Numbered from the stretch's first letter, positions 8,089 through 19,137 are shown. The stretch: 64,000 nucleotides of DNA from Clostridia bacterium (GCA_017472305.1 JAFUQP010000023.1:1-64000), one strand, 5' to 3'. Program-made: numbers and translations. The notes: a model not told the origin generated them from the sequence alone.

Positions 8089-9450
8089 TTATCCTATACT
8101 AATATCTTCGGTCGGCTCGGAAATTACGTTCTGGCTTTCATTTTTTCTGCCAAGCGCCACCGCAAGCGATATAGGGCCGACTCTGCCAAAATACATTGTT
8201 ATTATGATAATCAGCTTTCCAAAAGTGTTAAGAGTTGCCGTTAAGTTTCTCGAAAGACCGACGGTTGCGGCTGCACTGACCGCTTCATAGAACGCATCAA
8301 TCGCGGACGCGTTGCTCGTTGCCATCAACAGTACCGTTGATAAGGAGCATATTGTAAGAAACGTTACCGCTACCGCAACAGCCTTTCTCACCGATTCCTC
8401 GGAAATACGGCGCCCGAACAGCGAGGCACTGTTCTTATTTCTGACTGTAGCGAACGCCGAGCAAAGAAGGACGGCAACTGTCACGGTTTTCATACCGCCG
8501 GCCGTTCCGACAGGTGAGCCGCCTATCAGCATAAGAATAATAGAAACGGCGGCAGAGGCGTTTGTCAAATTCTCCTGGGGAACAGTAGCAAAGCCCGCGG
8601 TTCGCGCAGTAACCGATTGGAAGAAGGACACCTGAATTTTATCAAAGAGTGACATTTCTCCGATTGTCAATGGGTTTGCGTATTCAAAGGAAAAGATAAG
8701 AATCGCGCCGACAAGAATGAGAGCCGCGGTAAAGGTAATCGCTATCTTTGAATGTAAAGTCAGATGCCTGAATATCCTGCGGTTATTTTTCGAACGGCTC
8801 CGAACGACGCGAATCACGTCCCACCATACAATATAACCGATGCCGCCGAGAATAATGAGCGCCGAGGTGACGGCATTTATCAAGGGGTGGGTTGCATAGC
8901 TGCAAAGGCTGTTCTCAGCTATTATGTCAATGCCTGCGTTGCAAAACGCGGAAACCGAATTGAATACCGATATCCAAATTCCCCTTGCACCGAACTCCGG
9001 AACGAACACCGTCATATAAAGAGCAGCGCCTATTCCCTCGATAATAAGCGTACCGAGCAGTACGTCCTTAACGAATTTCGAAAGTCCCGACATCGTGTTG
9101 AGATTGAAAGCATCCTGAACTAGCATTCGGTCTCCGATGCCCATTTTCTTATTCAACAGGAGCATCATTCCCGACATAACGGTGATTATGCCAAGTCCGC
9201 CGATTTGTATTAAAACCAAAATGACAGCCTGCCCGAATACACTCCACGCAGACACCGTGGGAAGAGTGACAAGCCCTGTAACGCAGGTAGAGGTGGTTGC
9301 GGTAAACAGCGCGTCGAGATAAGGAACGGCGTCCCCTGTTGCAGAGCTGATAGGCAATGATAAAAGTCCGCTTCCAACAAGAATTGTCACAAGGAAGCTT
9401 AGCAATATTATCTGCGTAGACGAGAGTGTGTATTTCTTTTTTCTGACCAT
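8089..9450 (-). CDS. ktrB: Potassium uptake membrane subunit KtrB (TrkH family)
   Basis: 453 residues with about ten hydrophobic helices arranged as four TM-pore-TM repeats. The first selectivity loop is TTSTCVTGL; later loops include FNSVSAFCNAGID, TARTAGF and the last VSAAATVGLS. It forms the potassium (sodium-coupled) channel in the membrane with KtrA. A 17-spaced promoter and a hairpin leader precede it. Confidence 0.93.
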   Translation of the reverse strand: MVRKKKYTLSSTQIILLSFLVTILVGSGLLSLPISSATGDAVPYLDALFTATTSTCVTGLVTLPTVSAWSVFGQAVILVLIQIGGLGIITVMSGMMLLLNKKMGIGDRMLVQDAFNLNTMSGLSKFVKDVLLGTLIIEGIGAALYMTVFVPEFGARGIWISVFNSVSAFCNAGIDIIAENSLCSYATHPLINAVTSALIILGGIGYIVWWDVIRVVRSRSKNNRRIFRHLTLHSKIAITFTAALILVGAILIFSFEYANPLTIGEMSLFDKIQVSFFQSVTARTAGFATVPQENLTNASAAVSIILMLIGGSPVGTAGGMKTVTVAVLLCSAFATVRNKNSASLFGRRISEESVRKAVAVAVTFLTICSLSTVLLMATSNASAIDAFYEAVSAAATVGLSRNLTATLNTFGKLIIIITMYFGRVGPISLAVALGRKNESQNVISEPTEDISIG

Positions 9451-9472
9451 ATTCTATCCTCAAAAAAGCATA

Positions 9473-9508
9473 AAGGAACCAACGTCCTCTGCAGTCAGCT
9501 GGTTCCTT
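9473..9508 (-). promoter_or_regulatory. Leader hairpin of ktrBA, attenuator-like
   Basis: On the minus strand, AAGGAACCA pairs with TGGTTCCTT around an 18-base loop, then TATGCTTTTTT, all inside a leader of about 70 bases before ktrB. The shape is a terminator or attenuator. It does not match the long ydaO (c-di-AMP) riboswitch as far as I can see. Confidence 0.45.
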
Positions 9509-9529
9509 ATATAAGTATTAGTTTTAATT

Positions 9530-9558
9530 ATTATACCACATCTAACACTTTATGTCAA
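9530..9558 (-). promoter_or_regulatory. Promoter of ktrBA
   Basis: Minus strand TTGACA, 17-base spacer, TATAAT: full consensus. Confidence 0.8.
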
Positions 9559-9607
9559 CATTAAATTTAATACACAAAGCCCGCATCTGTCGGCTTTCCG
9601 TCAAAGG

Positions 9608-10912
<1,305 letters not shown>

Positions 10913-11029
10913 TGCTTTTGTCCTTTCAAAAAAATATTTTCACTTATATTTTACATCATTTTTTCTGTATTTCCTTGACAGACTTGATATTTATGAAAAT
11001 TTTTCTTCGAAATTTTGACTTCGGATAAA

Positions 11030-11590
11030 TTACCAGCGCTCCTCTGCCTCTCGCTCCTCGCGAATAGCCCTTGCCTCGGTCACGTAGTCCTCGAGCATAC
11101 TTACGTATCCGTCAGGTGCTTCGATGAGAATTTCCGCCTTCTCGGAATAGGAGCTGACTGTAAGTCTTACGGTCCTTTCGGGGATGAGAGTTGGAATATA
11201 TACATATTTTTTGTGAGTATAGGGCGTTTTGTGTGCGCTTCTTTCTTTGCGTGATTCGGTCTTAATCTCGGTTACGTCGGACAGAGCTATGCGGCAGAGA
11301 GTTGACTGCCTTTTTCCAATTATCTGTCTTACAACGAACACCGGTGTCGAGTCGGAGTCGTGAGTAATATCGTAGTAATACACAGGGCCTAAATACTTGG
11401 TATAGATAAGCGTTGCCGCAGTGATTAGTCCTATCGCGAGAAGTCCGACAAGCCCCCTTTTCGGTAGCGAGAGATACGTCATAACGAGATAGAAGACAAC
11501 CGATACGCCGGATAGCCCGAGAAGTGTCCAGAATGTAACCTTTGCTTTACAATTGGTAGGATTAAGCTTGAGCGACTGTTCTGTAATCAT
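11030..11590 (-). CDS. Membrane protein of unknown function, two TM helices
   Basis: 186 residues, not recognised. Two adjacent hydrophobic helices (about residues 20-40 and 48-66) precede a soluble part with a beta-rich pattern (ITHDSDSTPVFVVRQIIG, RKYVYIPTLIPERTVRLTV-like strands) and a charged end rich in E and R. It could be a PH-like lipid-facing domain, but no motif proves it. It overlaps the upstream gene by 4 bases (ATGA), so the two are translationally coupled. Confidence 0.75.
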   Translation of the reverse strand: MITEQSLKLNPTNCKAKVTFWTLLGLSGVSVVFYLVMTYLSLPKRGLVGLLAIGLITAATLIYTKYLGPVYYYDITHDSDSTPVFVVRQIIGKRQSTLCRIALSDVTEIKTESRKERSAHKTPYTHKKYVYIPTLIPERTVRLTVSSYSEKAEILIEAPDGYVSMLEDYVTEARAIREEREAEERW

Positions 11591-12321
11591 ATCGGAGCCT
11601 CTCCCCTCTTAAGCTTGTATTCCTCGAATTTTGAGTAGCCCTCGTTGTTCTGATATATGAGAATTTTGTAGGGCTCACTCTCCTTTGTGCCCGAAACCTT
11701 AATTTCAAGGCGAAGCCACTCGAGATTATCTCCGTCGCTTTCGCTGCCGAAATCAATTCCGTCGAACACCAGCCTCATATAGCGGTACATAAGGAACGAG
11801 TCCGTACGCGCAACCGTTGCGGTCGAGTCTATTGGCTTCGCTGCGTCCTCGCTGTCCTCAGCTATCTCATCCGAGGCGCGGAGTCCTGCAAGTGAGAAGG
11901 AGTAAATTGCGGTGTCATCGGGCGAGGGAGTGTCGATACCGTGACGCACCGCGAGCTTATCCATAAGCGCAGTGTTATAGCGAACCGTCACCTGAAGCTG
12001 CCCTGCCTCTCTGATAACAACGAGATTTGAGCAGAAGAAGTTGCCCTCGTCGGGGTCGTCGTAGCCGTAATTTCGCCAGGTCTGGCTTTCAGCCCCGATA
12101 TCGCCCTCCGTTGCATTATAATAAGCTGTGAGAGTATCGTTGAAATAAAGAGTTTTCATACTCTTTGGGTAATAATTGAAGGTGAAAACACGGAAAAGAA
12201 GCGCCGCCGCAACAAAAAAGCAGAGGAAAATTGCGACAAGCTTTATAATCTTAAGCGTTTTATTTTGCGTAGGGGCTTCGTCTATCTCGTTGTAGTCACC
12301 GTAGCGTTCATAGTCACTCAT
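11587..12321 (-). CDS. Single-pass membrane protein of unknown function
   Basis: 244 residues, not recognised. A short acidic cytosolic start is followed by one TM helix (about 24-46: IIKLVAIFLCFFVAAALLF) and a soluble domain of about 190 residues, probably extracellular, with mixed beta strands. It is coupled to the downstream two-helix protein by an ATGA overlap, suggesting a membrane pair. Confidence 0.75.
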   Translation of the reverse strand: MSDYERYGDYNEIDEAPTQNKTLKIIKLVAIFLCFFVAAALLFRVFTFNYYPKSMKTLYFNDTLTAYYNATEGDIGAESQTWRNYGYDDPDEGNFFCSNLVVIREAGQLQVTVRYNTALMDKLAVRHGIDTPSPDDTAIYSFSLAGLRASDEIAEDSEDAAKPIDSTATVARTDSFLMYRYMRLVFDGIDFGSESDGDNLEWLRLEIKVSGTKESEPYKILIYQNNEGYSKFEEYKLKRGEAPI

Positions 12322-12457
12322 ATATTGCCTTCTTCTAATTAGTAATTACTTTAATTTCTTCCGTCACGCAGAGCGCGAGGAAGATTATCTACATTATATA
12401 TTAAAAGAAGCAAAAAGTCAACAAGCGAGCCAAATTATTAAAGCATTATTAAAAAAT

Positions 12458-12514
12458 AAGCGGGCTTTTGCTTGTGGCAGAAATACAGCCCGCCGTTTTC
12501 GCAAAAGCCCGCTT
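12458..12514 (-). terminator. Terminator of the small gene at 12518-12760
   Basis: A 14-base stem AAGCGGGCTTTTGC/GCAAAAGCCCGCTT with a long loop. On the minus strand it is followed by TTATTTTTTAAT. Confidence 0.8.
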
Positions 12515-12517
12515 TAA

Positions 12518-12760
12518 TCAGAAGTAGTTATCGTTACCGAGGTAAAGGTCGCGCTTTTCCTCCTCGGTGAGCGAATCAATATCCATACCCTTCTTCATAG
12601 CCGTCCACGCGCGGTTGGGTACGGGGGGATTGAAGGCGGGAAGGTCGATACCGGGGGTGTTTATTCCCGAGGTCGCACCCGGAGCATCCTTGCGGTAGCC
12701 CTTCACGGGAATTCTCTCGGTGTCCTTCAAGGTTTTTGTGGAATTTATCTGGTCCTTCAT
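12518..12760 (-). CDS. Small protein of unknown function
   Basis: 80 residues from ATG 12760, preceded by GAAAGGA; a longer frame to 12832 lacks a site and is unlikely. It is charged, with a proline-rich middle (GIDLPAFNPPVPNRAW) and a helical end (IDSLTEEEKRDLYLGNDNYF). No signal peptide and no TM. It has its own strong terminator, so it is probably transcribed alone. No family recognised. Confidence 0.65.
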   Translation of the reverse strand: MKDQINSTKTLKDTERIPVKGYRKDAPGATSGINTPGIDLPAFNPPVPNRAWTAMKKGMDIDSLTEEEKRDLYLGNDNYF

Positions 12761-12883
12761 TTTCTTTTTCCTTTCTCGAACGGTGCTCTTGAGGCAAGTC
12801 GGTTTTTCAAGCCGATAAATAATACTCAACACACCGTCCTTTGAGCTTATTATTTGCAGAGAAAGAAAAAATATTATTAAAAC

Positions 12884-12912
12884 TTGAATTTATTGTTTCC
12901 GTGTGATAGAAT
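12884..12912 (+). promoter_or_regulatory. Promoter of the radical SAM gene
   Basis: TTGAAT, 17-base spacer, TAGAAT, about 28 bases before the ATG. Confidence 0.65.
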
Positions 12913-12940
12913 ATAGGCAACAGAATTATTCGGAGGCGAA

Positions 12941-13837
12941 ATGCTTTACAGGAATTTAAGCGGATATTTCAGGGAAAAATACGGAAAACGGCTTTCAAAA
13001 ATCTGTATCGACGGCGGCTTCTCATGCCCTAACAGGGACGGAACAGTCGGAGTTGGCGGCTGCATTTATTGCGGTGAGCGCGGTGCGGGAGAGCATATTA
13101 CGGGCGGAGATATTACCTCGCAGGTGCAGCGCGCGCTTGACGCGGCAAAGGAAGGCGAGGAATTTGTCGCTTATTTTCAGAATTTCACGAACACCTATGC
13201 CGAGCTGTCGGTGCTGCGCGAAAGATACGACGCAGCGCTCATTGACGAAAGAATACGGGTGATTGCAATAGGCACTCGCCCCGACTGTATCAGCCCCGAG
13301 GTATGCGAGCTGATTGCAAGCTACAGTGACAGGGTGGACGTGTGGGTTGAGCTTGGGCTTCAGACGGCAAACGACAGAACGGCAGAGATAATTAACCGAG
13401 GCTACAAAACCGAGGTCTTTGACAAGGCAGTGAAGCTCCTTTCGGAATATTCGATTCCCGTGGTAGTACATCTTATCGTCGGGCTTCCCACAGAGGGCAG
13501 AGAGGAAATCGAAGAAACCGCGAGGCATCTTTCTGCAATGCCGATATGGGGAATCAAAATCCACTCTATCTACGTATCGCGCGGAACGCGCCTTGCAGAA
13601 ATGTATGCATCACGCGAATACGAGCCGCCAACAGAAGACGAGTATTTGCAAAGTGTTATTTACATATTAACGCATATTTCGCCAAAAACGGTAGTGCACC
13701 GTCTGACAGGTGACTGCCCCGAGGGGCAGTTGATTGCCCCCGAGTGGAACAGAAACAAGCACGCGTTAATCGAGAAAATAAACGAAGAAATGAAGTCCCG
13801 CGGCCTTCGTCAGGGCTGCCTCTACAACCTGGACTGA
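12941..13837 (+). CDS. Radical SAM protein of the YtqA/YhcC (TIGR01212) family
   Basis: 298 residues. The iron-sulfur cluster motif is the unusual long version of this family: CPNRDGTVGVGGCIYC (about 30-45), in place of CxxxCxxC. The TIM-barrel body includes ALIDERIRVIAIGTRPDC, VWVELGLQTAND and VVHLIVGLPTEG. Related proteins are linked to tRNA modification, but no reaction is proven for this subgroup. ATG follows CGGAGG. A terminator shared with purL follows. Confidence 0.9.
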   Translation: MLYRNLSGYFREKYGKRLSKICIDGGFSCPNRDGTVGVGGCIYCGERGAGEHITGGDITSQVQRALDAAKEGEEFVAYFQNFTNTYAELSVLRERYDAALIDERIRVIAIGTRPDCISPEVCELIASYSDRVDVWVELGLQTANDRTAEIINRGYKTEVFDKAVKLLSEYSIPVVVHLIVGLPTEGREEIEETARHLSAMPIWGIKIHSIYVSRGTRLAEMYASREYEPPTEDEYLQSVIYILTHISPKTVVHRLTGDCPEGQLIAPEWNRNKHALIEKINEEMKSRGLRQGCLYNLD

Positions 13838-13871
13838 TATCCCAAGGATTTTTAAACCTATAACGAAAGAA

Positions 13872-13893
13872 GCCTCGGCATTTCTGCCGAGGC
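13872..13893. terminator. Bidirectional terminator between radical SAM gene and purL
   Basis: A 9-base stem GCCTCGGCA/TGCCGAGGC with TTTC loop and T-rich flanks, between two convergent genes. It ends the main pur operon. Confidence 0.8.
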
Positions 13894-13936
13894 TGTTTTA
13901 TGTGGAAAAGCAACCAAGGGATTGCGGGAGCGCAAA

Positions 13937-16900
13937 TCAGCCCTTGAAGTACTTGACCATAGACTTGAACATCTTGATATCGTAGTCGCCGAGGACGTTC
14001 TTGTAGAGGTCCTTGCCGATACGCTCGGAGTGACCCATCTTACCGAAGACTCTGCCGTCGGGAGAGGTGATACCCTCTATCGCGAGAGTCGAGCCGTTGG
14101 GGTTGTAGTCGATATCGTAGGTTGCGTTGCCGTCGAGGTCTACGTACTGAGTTGCTATCTGACCGTTCTTGATAAGCCTTTCAACCGTTTTATCGTTTGC
14201 AAGGAACTTACCTTCACCGTGGGAGATCGGCACGTTGTAAACGTCACCTACCTCGGTAAGAGCAAGCCAGGGGGACTTGTTAGATGCTATGCGCGTTCTT
14301 ACAATCTTAGACTGGTGGCGCGCGATATTGTTGAAGGTGAGCGTCGGGCAGGACTCGTCGGTGTCTACAATCTTACCGAAGGGAACGAGTCCGAGCTTAA
14401 CGAGCGCCTGGAATCCGTTACAGATACCGCACATAAGTCCGTCGCGATTATCAAGAAGGTCGGTTACAGCCGCCTTAACTGCCTCGCCGCGGAAGAATGC
14501 GGTAATAAACTTACCCGAGCCGTCGGGCTCGTCGCCGCCGGAGAATCCGCCGGGAATAAAGATTGCCTGGGACTCCTTGATTTTCTCTGCGAAGGTCGCA
14601 GCGCTTCTCTTAACGCCCTCACCCGTGAGGTTGTTAATTACGAATATCTCGGGCACAGCGCCTGCATCTGCGACTGCCTTTGCAGAGTCGTACTCGCAGT
14701 TTGTGCCGGGGAATACGGGAATAAGAACGCGAGGCTTAGCTACGGCTATGGCAGGGGCTGTGCGCTTTCTTGCCTTGTAGCTTACGGTTTCGGGAGTTTC
14801 CTTCGGGCTCTCAATATTGCAGGGATAAATCTTCTCGAGCTTATCCTCGTATGCCGCTACAATCTCCGCGCCCGAAATCTTCTTCTGAGCAAAGGTGAAG
14901 CTTACCTCGTCGGTTACGTAGCCGAGAAGCTCTCCAACTCTCTCGTCGCCCGAAAGCTCAAGCACGAAGGAGCCGTATCTGTAGGAGAAGATATCCGAAA
15001 GCGTTACCGCCTCGTCGAAGCTGAAGCCATAGTTGTTACCGAGCGACATCTTAAGGATTGCCTCTGCTATACCGCCTATTGTCGGGGTGTAAGCCGAGAG
15101 AACCTTGCCCTCTCTCATAAGAGCGGTTACCTTATTGAATACCGCAACGAGGCTTTCTGTCACGGGCAGACCGTTCTTATCATAATCGGGGGAGATTACG
15201 ACAACGCGGCTTCCGGGCTTCTTGAACTCGGGGGAAACCGCATACTCTGCCTTGTCGGTGGTTACCGCGAAGGAAATGAGCGTGGGGGGAACGTCAAGCT
15301 GCTCGAAGGAGCCGCTCATAGAGTCCTTACCGCCGATAGCGGCAATGCCAAGCTCCATCTGTGCCTTATATGCGCCGAGAAGTGCAGCAAGAGGCTTGCC
15401 CCATCTCTTGGGGTTCTTGCCGGGCTTCTCAAAGTATTCCTGGAAGGTGAGGTATACGTCCTCGAAGGATGCGCCGGTAGCCACAAGCTTTGCCGCAGAC
15501 TCAACTACTGCAAGATATGCTCCGTGGTAGGGGGACATTGAGGAGAGGTCGGGGTTATAGCCCCAGGACATATAAGATGCAAGGTCGGTGTGTCCCTTCT
15601 CTACCGAAACCTTCTGTACCATTGCCTGAATGGGTGTGCGCTGCGCCTTACCGCCAAAGGGCATAAGAACTGTGCCTGCGCCTATCGTGGAGTCGAAGCG
15701 CTCGGAAAGTCCGCGCTTTGAGCAGACGTTGAGGTCGGATGCAAGTGCCTTCATTCCTTCCTCGAAGCTCTCGGGGATAGCCTTCTTGTAGTCAAGAATT
15801 TTGGGTGCTTCTATGGTAATATGCTTCTCTGCTCCGTTGGAGTTTAAGAACTCGCGGCTGATGTCAACTATGGTCTTGCCGTTCCAGGTCATAGTGAGGC
15901 GCGCATCCTCCTTGACGATTGCAACGACCGTAGCCTCGAGGTTCTCGCTCTCTGCAAGCGCGAGGAACTTATCCTTGTTCTCTGCCTCGATAACGCAAGC
16001 CATACGCTCCTGCGACTCACTTATTGCAAGCTCGGTGCCGTCAAGTCCGTCGTACTTCTTCGGAACTGCGTTAAGGTCGATATCAAGTCCGTCGGCAAGC
16101 TCGCCGATAGCAACCGATACACCGCCCGCGCCGAAGTCGTTACAACGCTTTATCATAGCCGAAACGGTGGGATTTCTGAACAGACGCTGAATTTTTCTTT
16201 CCTCGGGCGCGTTACCCTTCTGTACCTCTGCGCCGCAGTTTTCAAGCGACTTGAGGTTATGGGACTTCGAGGAGCCGGTTGCGCCGCCGCAGCCGTCGCG
16301 GCCTGTTCTGCCGCCGAGAAGCACCACGAGGTCGCCGGGTGCGGGAACCTCACGTCTTACGTTCTTCTGGGGAGCTGCCGCGATAACCGCGCCAACCTCC
16401 ATATGCTTTGCCGCGTAGCCGTCGTGATAAATCTCATCAACGATACCCGTTGCAAGACCTATCTGGTTACCGTACGAGGAATAGCCTGCCGCCGCGGTGG
16501 TTACTATCTTACGCTGCGGAAGCTTTCCCGCGAGGGTTTCGCCAATGGGCCTTGTGGGGTCGGCAGCACCCGTAAGACGCATTGCGCCGTATACGTAGGA
16601 GCGTCCCGAGAGGGGGTCACGGATTGCGCCGCCGATACAGGTAGCAGCTCCGCCGAAGGGCTCAATCTCGGTGGGATGGTTGTGCGTTTCGTTCTTGAAG
16701 AGAAGAAGCCAGGGCTCGGGGGTGCCGTCAACGTCAACGGTAATCTTGACTGTGCAGGCGTTAATCTCCTCGCTCTCATCGAGCCCGTCAAGCTTTCCGC
16801 ATGCCTTAAGGCACTTTGCGGCAATCGTACCGATGTCCATAAGGTTAATCGGCTTCGTCCTTCCAATCGACTTTCTTGAGGATATATAGTCACGGAATGC

Positions 16901-17629
16901 CGCCTCGAGAAGCTCGTCCTCGAAGGTTACCTTATCAATAGTGGTAAGGAAGGTCGTATGACGGCAATGGTCGGACCAATAGGTGTCTATCATCTTTATC
17001 TCGGTGACGGTCGGGCATCTTCCCTCGGTCTTGAAATAATCCTGGCAGAACTTAATATCGTCGGCATCCATTGCAAGTCCCATCTGTGAGATAAGCGCGG
17101 AAAGCCCCTCTGCGTCAAGCTCAAGGAAGCCGTCAAGCGTCTTTACCTCCGTGGGAATGGAGTACTCGGTCTTAAGAGTGTCACGGAGCGCAAGAGATGC
17201 CTCTCTTGCCTCGACGGGGTTTATAACGTGCTTCTTTATTCTTGCGACGTCCTCCTCGGACAATCTTCCGTAGAGCATATATACCTTGGCACTCGCAACC
17301 GTGGGCTTATCGCCGTGGGAGATAAGCTGAATACACTGCGCCGCCGAATCTGCTCTCTGGTCAAATTGACCGGGAAGGTACTCGGTCGCAAATACGACTG
17401 CACCGTCGTTTTCAACTGTCTTGAAGGCGTTGTCAAGCTGGGGCTCGGAGAAAACGGTGTTAACCGCGTAATCAAAGAGCTCCTCTGTGATGTTCTCCGC
17501 GTCGTAGCGGTTGATTATCCTCACGCGCTCAACCGAGTCAATGCCGAGGAAGGTCTTAATTTCGGAGCGAAGCGCTCTCGCCTCGTTGTCGAGGCCGTCC
17601 TTTTTTTCAACGTAAATGCGATATACCAT
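13937..17629 (-). CDS. purL: FGAM synthase, fused synthetase and glutaminase
   Basis: Turns FGAR, ATP and glutamine into FGAM (purine step 4). 1230 residues: an N-terminal PurS-like part, a linker with DTYWSDHCRHTTFLT, two AIRS-type ATP domains (FKNETHNHPTEIEPFGGAATCIGG; IGGKDSMSGSF), then a class I amidotransferase domain with the nucleophile in GICNGFQALVKLG and the His/Glu pair in ISHGEGKF. This is the only intact glutaminase site among the purine enzymes here. Last gene of the operon; the purD end AAGGAGTAA supplies its ribosome site. Confidence 0.97.
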   Translation of the reverse strand: MVYRIYVEKKDGLDNEARALRSEIKTFLGIDSVERVRIINRYDAENITEELFDYAVNTVFSEPQLDNAFKTVENDGAVVFATEYLPGQFDQRADSAAQCIQLISHGDKPTVASAKVYMLYGRLSEEDVARIKKHVINPVEAREASLALRDTLKTEYSIPTEVKTLDGFLELDAEGLSALISQMGLAMDADDIKFCQDYFKTEGRCPTVTEIKMIDTYWSDHCRHTTFLTTIDKVTFEDELLEAAFRDYISSRKSIGRTKPINLMDIGTIAAKCLKACGKLDGLDESEEINACTVKITVDVDGTPEPWLLLFKNETHNHPTEIEPFGGAATCIGGAIRDPLSGRSYVYGAMRLTGAADPTRPIGETLAGKLPQRKIVTTAAAGYSSYGNQIGLATGIVDEIYHDGYAAKHMEVGAVIAAAPQKNVRREVPAPGDLVVLLGGRTGRDGCGGATGSSKSHNLKSLENCGAEVQKGNAPEERKIQRLFRNPTVSAMIKRCNDFGAGGVSVAIGELADGLDIDLNAVPKKYDGLDGTELAISESQERMACVIEAENKDKFLALAESENLEATVVAIVKEDARLTMTWNGKTIVDISREFLNSNGAEKHITIEAPKILDYKKAIPESFEEGMKALASDLNVCSKRGLSERFDSTIGAGTVLMPFGGKAQRTPIQAMVQKVSVEKGHTDLASYMSWGYNPDLSSMSPYHGAYLAVVESAAKLVATGASFEDVYLTFQEYFEKPGKNPKRWGKPLAALLGAYKAQMELGIAAIGGKDSMSGSFEQLDVPPTLISFAVTTDKAEYAVSPEFKKPGSRVVVISPDYDKNGLPVTESLVAVFNKVTALMREGKVLSAYTPTIGGIAEAILKMSLGNNYGFSFDEAVTLSDIFSYRYGSFVLELSGDERVGELLGYVTDEVSFTFAQKKISGAEIVAAYEDKLEKIYPCNIESPKETPETVSYKARKRTAPAIAVAKPRVLIPVFPGTNCEYDSAKAVADAGAVPEIFVINNLTGEGVKRSAATFAEKIKESQAIFIPGGFSGGDEPDGSGKFITAFFRGEAVKAAVTDLLDNRDGLMCGICNGFQALVKLGLVPFGKIVDTDESCPTLTFNNIARHQSKIVRTRIASNKSPWLALTEVGDVYNVPISHGEGKFLANDKTVERLIKNGQIATQYVDLDGNATYDIDYNPNGSTLAIEGITSPDGRVFGKMGHSERIGKDLYKNVLGDYDIKMFKSMVKYFKG

Positions 17630-17631
17630 AA

Positions 17632-18900
17632 TTACTCCTTTAATGCTTTCATTGCGCGCTGACCGATGTCACGGCGGTAATATGCGTTATCGAAGGTTAC
17701 CTTCTCTACCTTTTTATATGCTGCCTCTATTGCCTCGCCAAGTGTGTCGGAAACAGCGGTAACACCGAGGACTCTGCCGCCCGCGTTAACAAGACGCTCT
17801 CCCTCAAGCCGCGCACCCGCAACGTATACCGAGTCGAACACCTCGGGGGCAATCTTGATTTCATAGCCGCTCTCATACTTCTCGGGGTAGCCCTTCGAAG
17901 CCATAATTACGCAGCAAGCAGCTTTATTTGCAAACTTTATTTTACATTTATCGAGATTTCCCGATGCGGTTGCCATCATTGCCTCGAGAAGGTCGGTTTC
18001 AAGGAGAGGAAGAACAACCTGCGTTTCAGGGTCGCCAAAGCGGCAGTTGTACTCGATTACCTTCGGTCCCTTCGGAGTGAGCATAAGTCCGAAGTAGAGG
18101 CAGCCGCGGAACTCGCGTCCCTCCTTGTTCATTGCCTCAATTGTAGGTATGAAAATCGTTCTCATACACTCCTCGGCAATCTCGTCGGTGTAGTAGGGGT
18201 TCGGTGCTACGGTGCCCATACCTCCTGTGTTGAGTCCCTCGTCACCGTCAAGCGCCCTCTTGTGGTCCATAGAGGAAACCATAGGAACAACACTCTTTCC
18301 GTCGGTGAAGGCGAGTACAGAAACCTCAGGGCCGGTGAGGAACTCCTCAACAACAATTCTGTTTCCGCTTGCGCCGAACTTCTTGTCAGTCATAATGGAC
18401 TTGACGGCATCAATCGCCATCTCTCTGTCGGTTGCGATAATAACACCCTTGCCGAGCGCAAGTCCGTCAGCCTTGATTACCGTGGGTATCTCGCAGCTCT
18501 CAACGTATTTGAGTGCACTCTCGGCATCCTCGAATACCTCGTAGGCAGCCGTGGGAATCGAGTATTTCTTCATAAGGTTCTTCGAGAATACCTTGCTTCC
18601 CTCGATTATCGCGGCATTAGCCTTCGGGCCGAATGCGGGAATACCCGCCTCGAGAAGCGCATCAACGCATCCGAGAACAAGCGGGTCGTCAGGCGCAACC
18701 ACCGCGAAGTCTATCGCGTTCGCCTTTGCGAACTCGACTATCGCAGGAATATCCTTTGCTCCTATCGCGACGGGAGTGGCATCCTTCGCCATACCGCCGT
18801 TTCCCGGGAGTGCGAATATTTCTGTAATGCTCTTATTTTCTTTCAGCTTTTTTATGATGGCGTGCTCTCTACCACCGCCACCGACAACCATTATTTTCAT
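17632..18900 (-). CDS. purD: Phosphoribosylamine-glycine ligase
   Basis: Makes GAR from phosphoribosylamine, glycine and ATP (purine step 2). 422 residues from ATG 18900, which opens MKIMVVGGGGREHAII, the conserved start; a frame reaching 18945 has no site. The ATP-grasp domain includes PTVIKADGLALGKGVIIA and the metal-site region YNCRFGDPETQVVLPLL. It is followed two bases later by purL. The 366-base gap to the upstream transformylase gene is filled with palindromic repeats. Confidence 0.97.
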   Translation of the reverse strand: MKIMVVGGGGREHAIIKKLKENKSITEIFALPGNGGMAKDATPVAIGAKDIPAIVEFAKANAIDFAVVAPDDPLVLGCVDALLEAGIPAFGPKANAAIIEGSKVFSKNLMKKYSIPTAAYEVFEDAESALKYVESCEIPTVIKADGLALGKGVIIATDREMAIDAVKSIMTDKKFGASGNRIVVEEFLTGPEVSVLAFTDGKSVVPMVSSMDHKRALDGDEGLNTGGMGTVAPNPYYTDEIAEECMRTIFIPTIEAMNKEGREFRGCLYFGLMLTPKGPKVIEYNCRFGDPETQVVLPLLETDLLEAMMATASGNLDKCKIKFANKAACCVIMASKGYPEKYESGYEIKIAPEVFDSVYVAGARLEGERLVNAGGRVLGVTAVSDTLGEAIEAAYKKVEKVTFDNAYYRRDIGQRAMKALKE

Positions 18901-18969
18901 AGTTGTACCTTTCATTTTAGTTTTTATTTGCACAAGCAGTGTCACCGCAATCGGTGGCGCACTTGTACG

Positions 18970-19013
18970 CTTGGTCGATGCTTTAACAACGCATCACGCA
19001 ATTTCTACCGCCG
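18970..19013. repeat. Palindromic intergenic repeat, truncated copy A0
   Basis: One end of the repeat family: TCGATGCTTTAACAACG is shared with the copy at 55953-56092, then GCATCACGCAATTTCTACC, shared with copy B. The other arm is missing. Confidence 0.6.
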
Positions 19014-19137
19014 AAGTTTTCGGTGAGGAGAAATTGAGTAAGACAAGGCTTTGGCGCGGAGCGCAGGCGACGGTGTAGTTACCTACTCCGAGCCGAGCAC
19101 CGTAAGTCAAACCGCCGTATAACGGAATTTATACCGC
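19012..19137. repeat. Palindromic intergenic repeat, copy A
   Basis: About 126 bases with imperfect terminal inverted repeats (TCGGTGAGGAGAAATTGAG at the left; the right end read in reverse gives TCGGCGGTATAAATTCCG) and a central hairpin around GTAGTTACCTAC. It lies in the gap between the transformylase gene and purD. Confidence 0.65.

Noticed and set aside
9451..9523. ydaO c-di-AMP riboswitch before ktrBA
   Set aside because: The leader is only about 70 bases and lacks the long conserved two-domain aptamer.
13922..15541. A 539-codon open frame on the plus strand inside purL
   Set aside because: It is antisense to an unmistakable purL, its product has no domain, and the opening is explained by codon bias of the real gene. 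The same holds for long antisense frames at 9719-10978 and 56314-57819.
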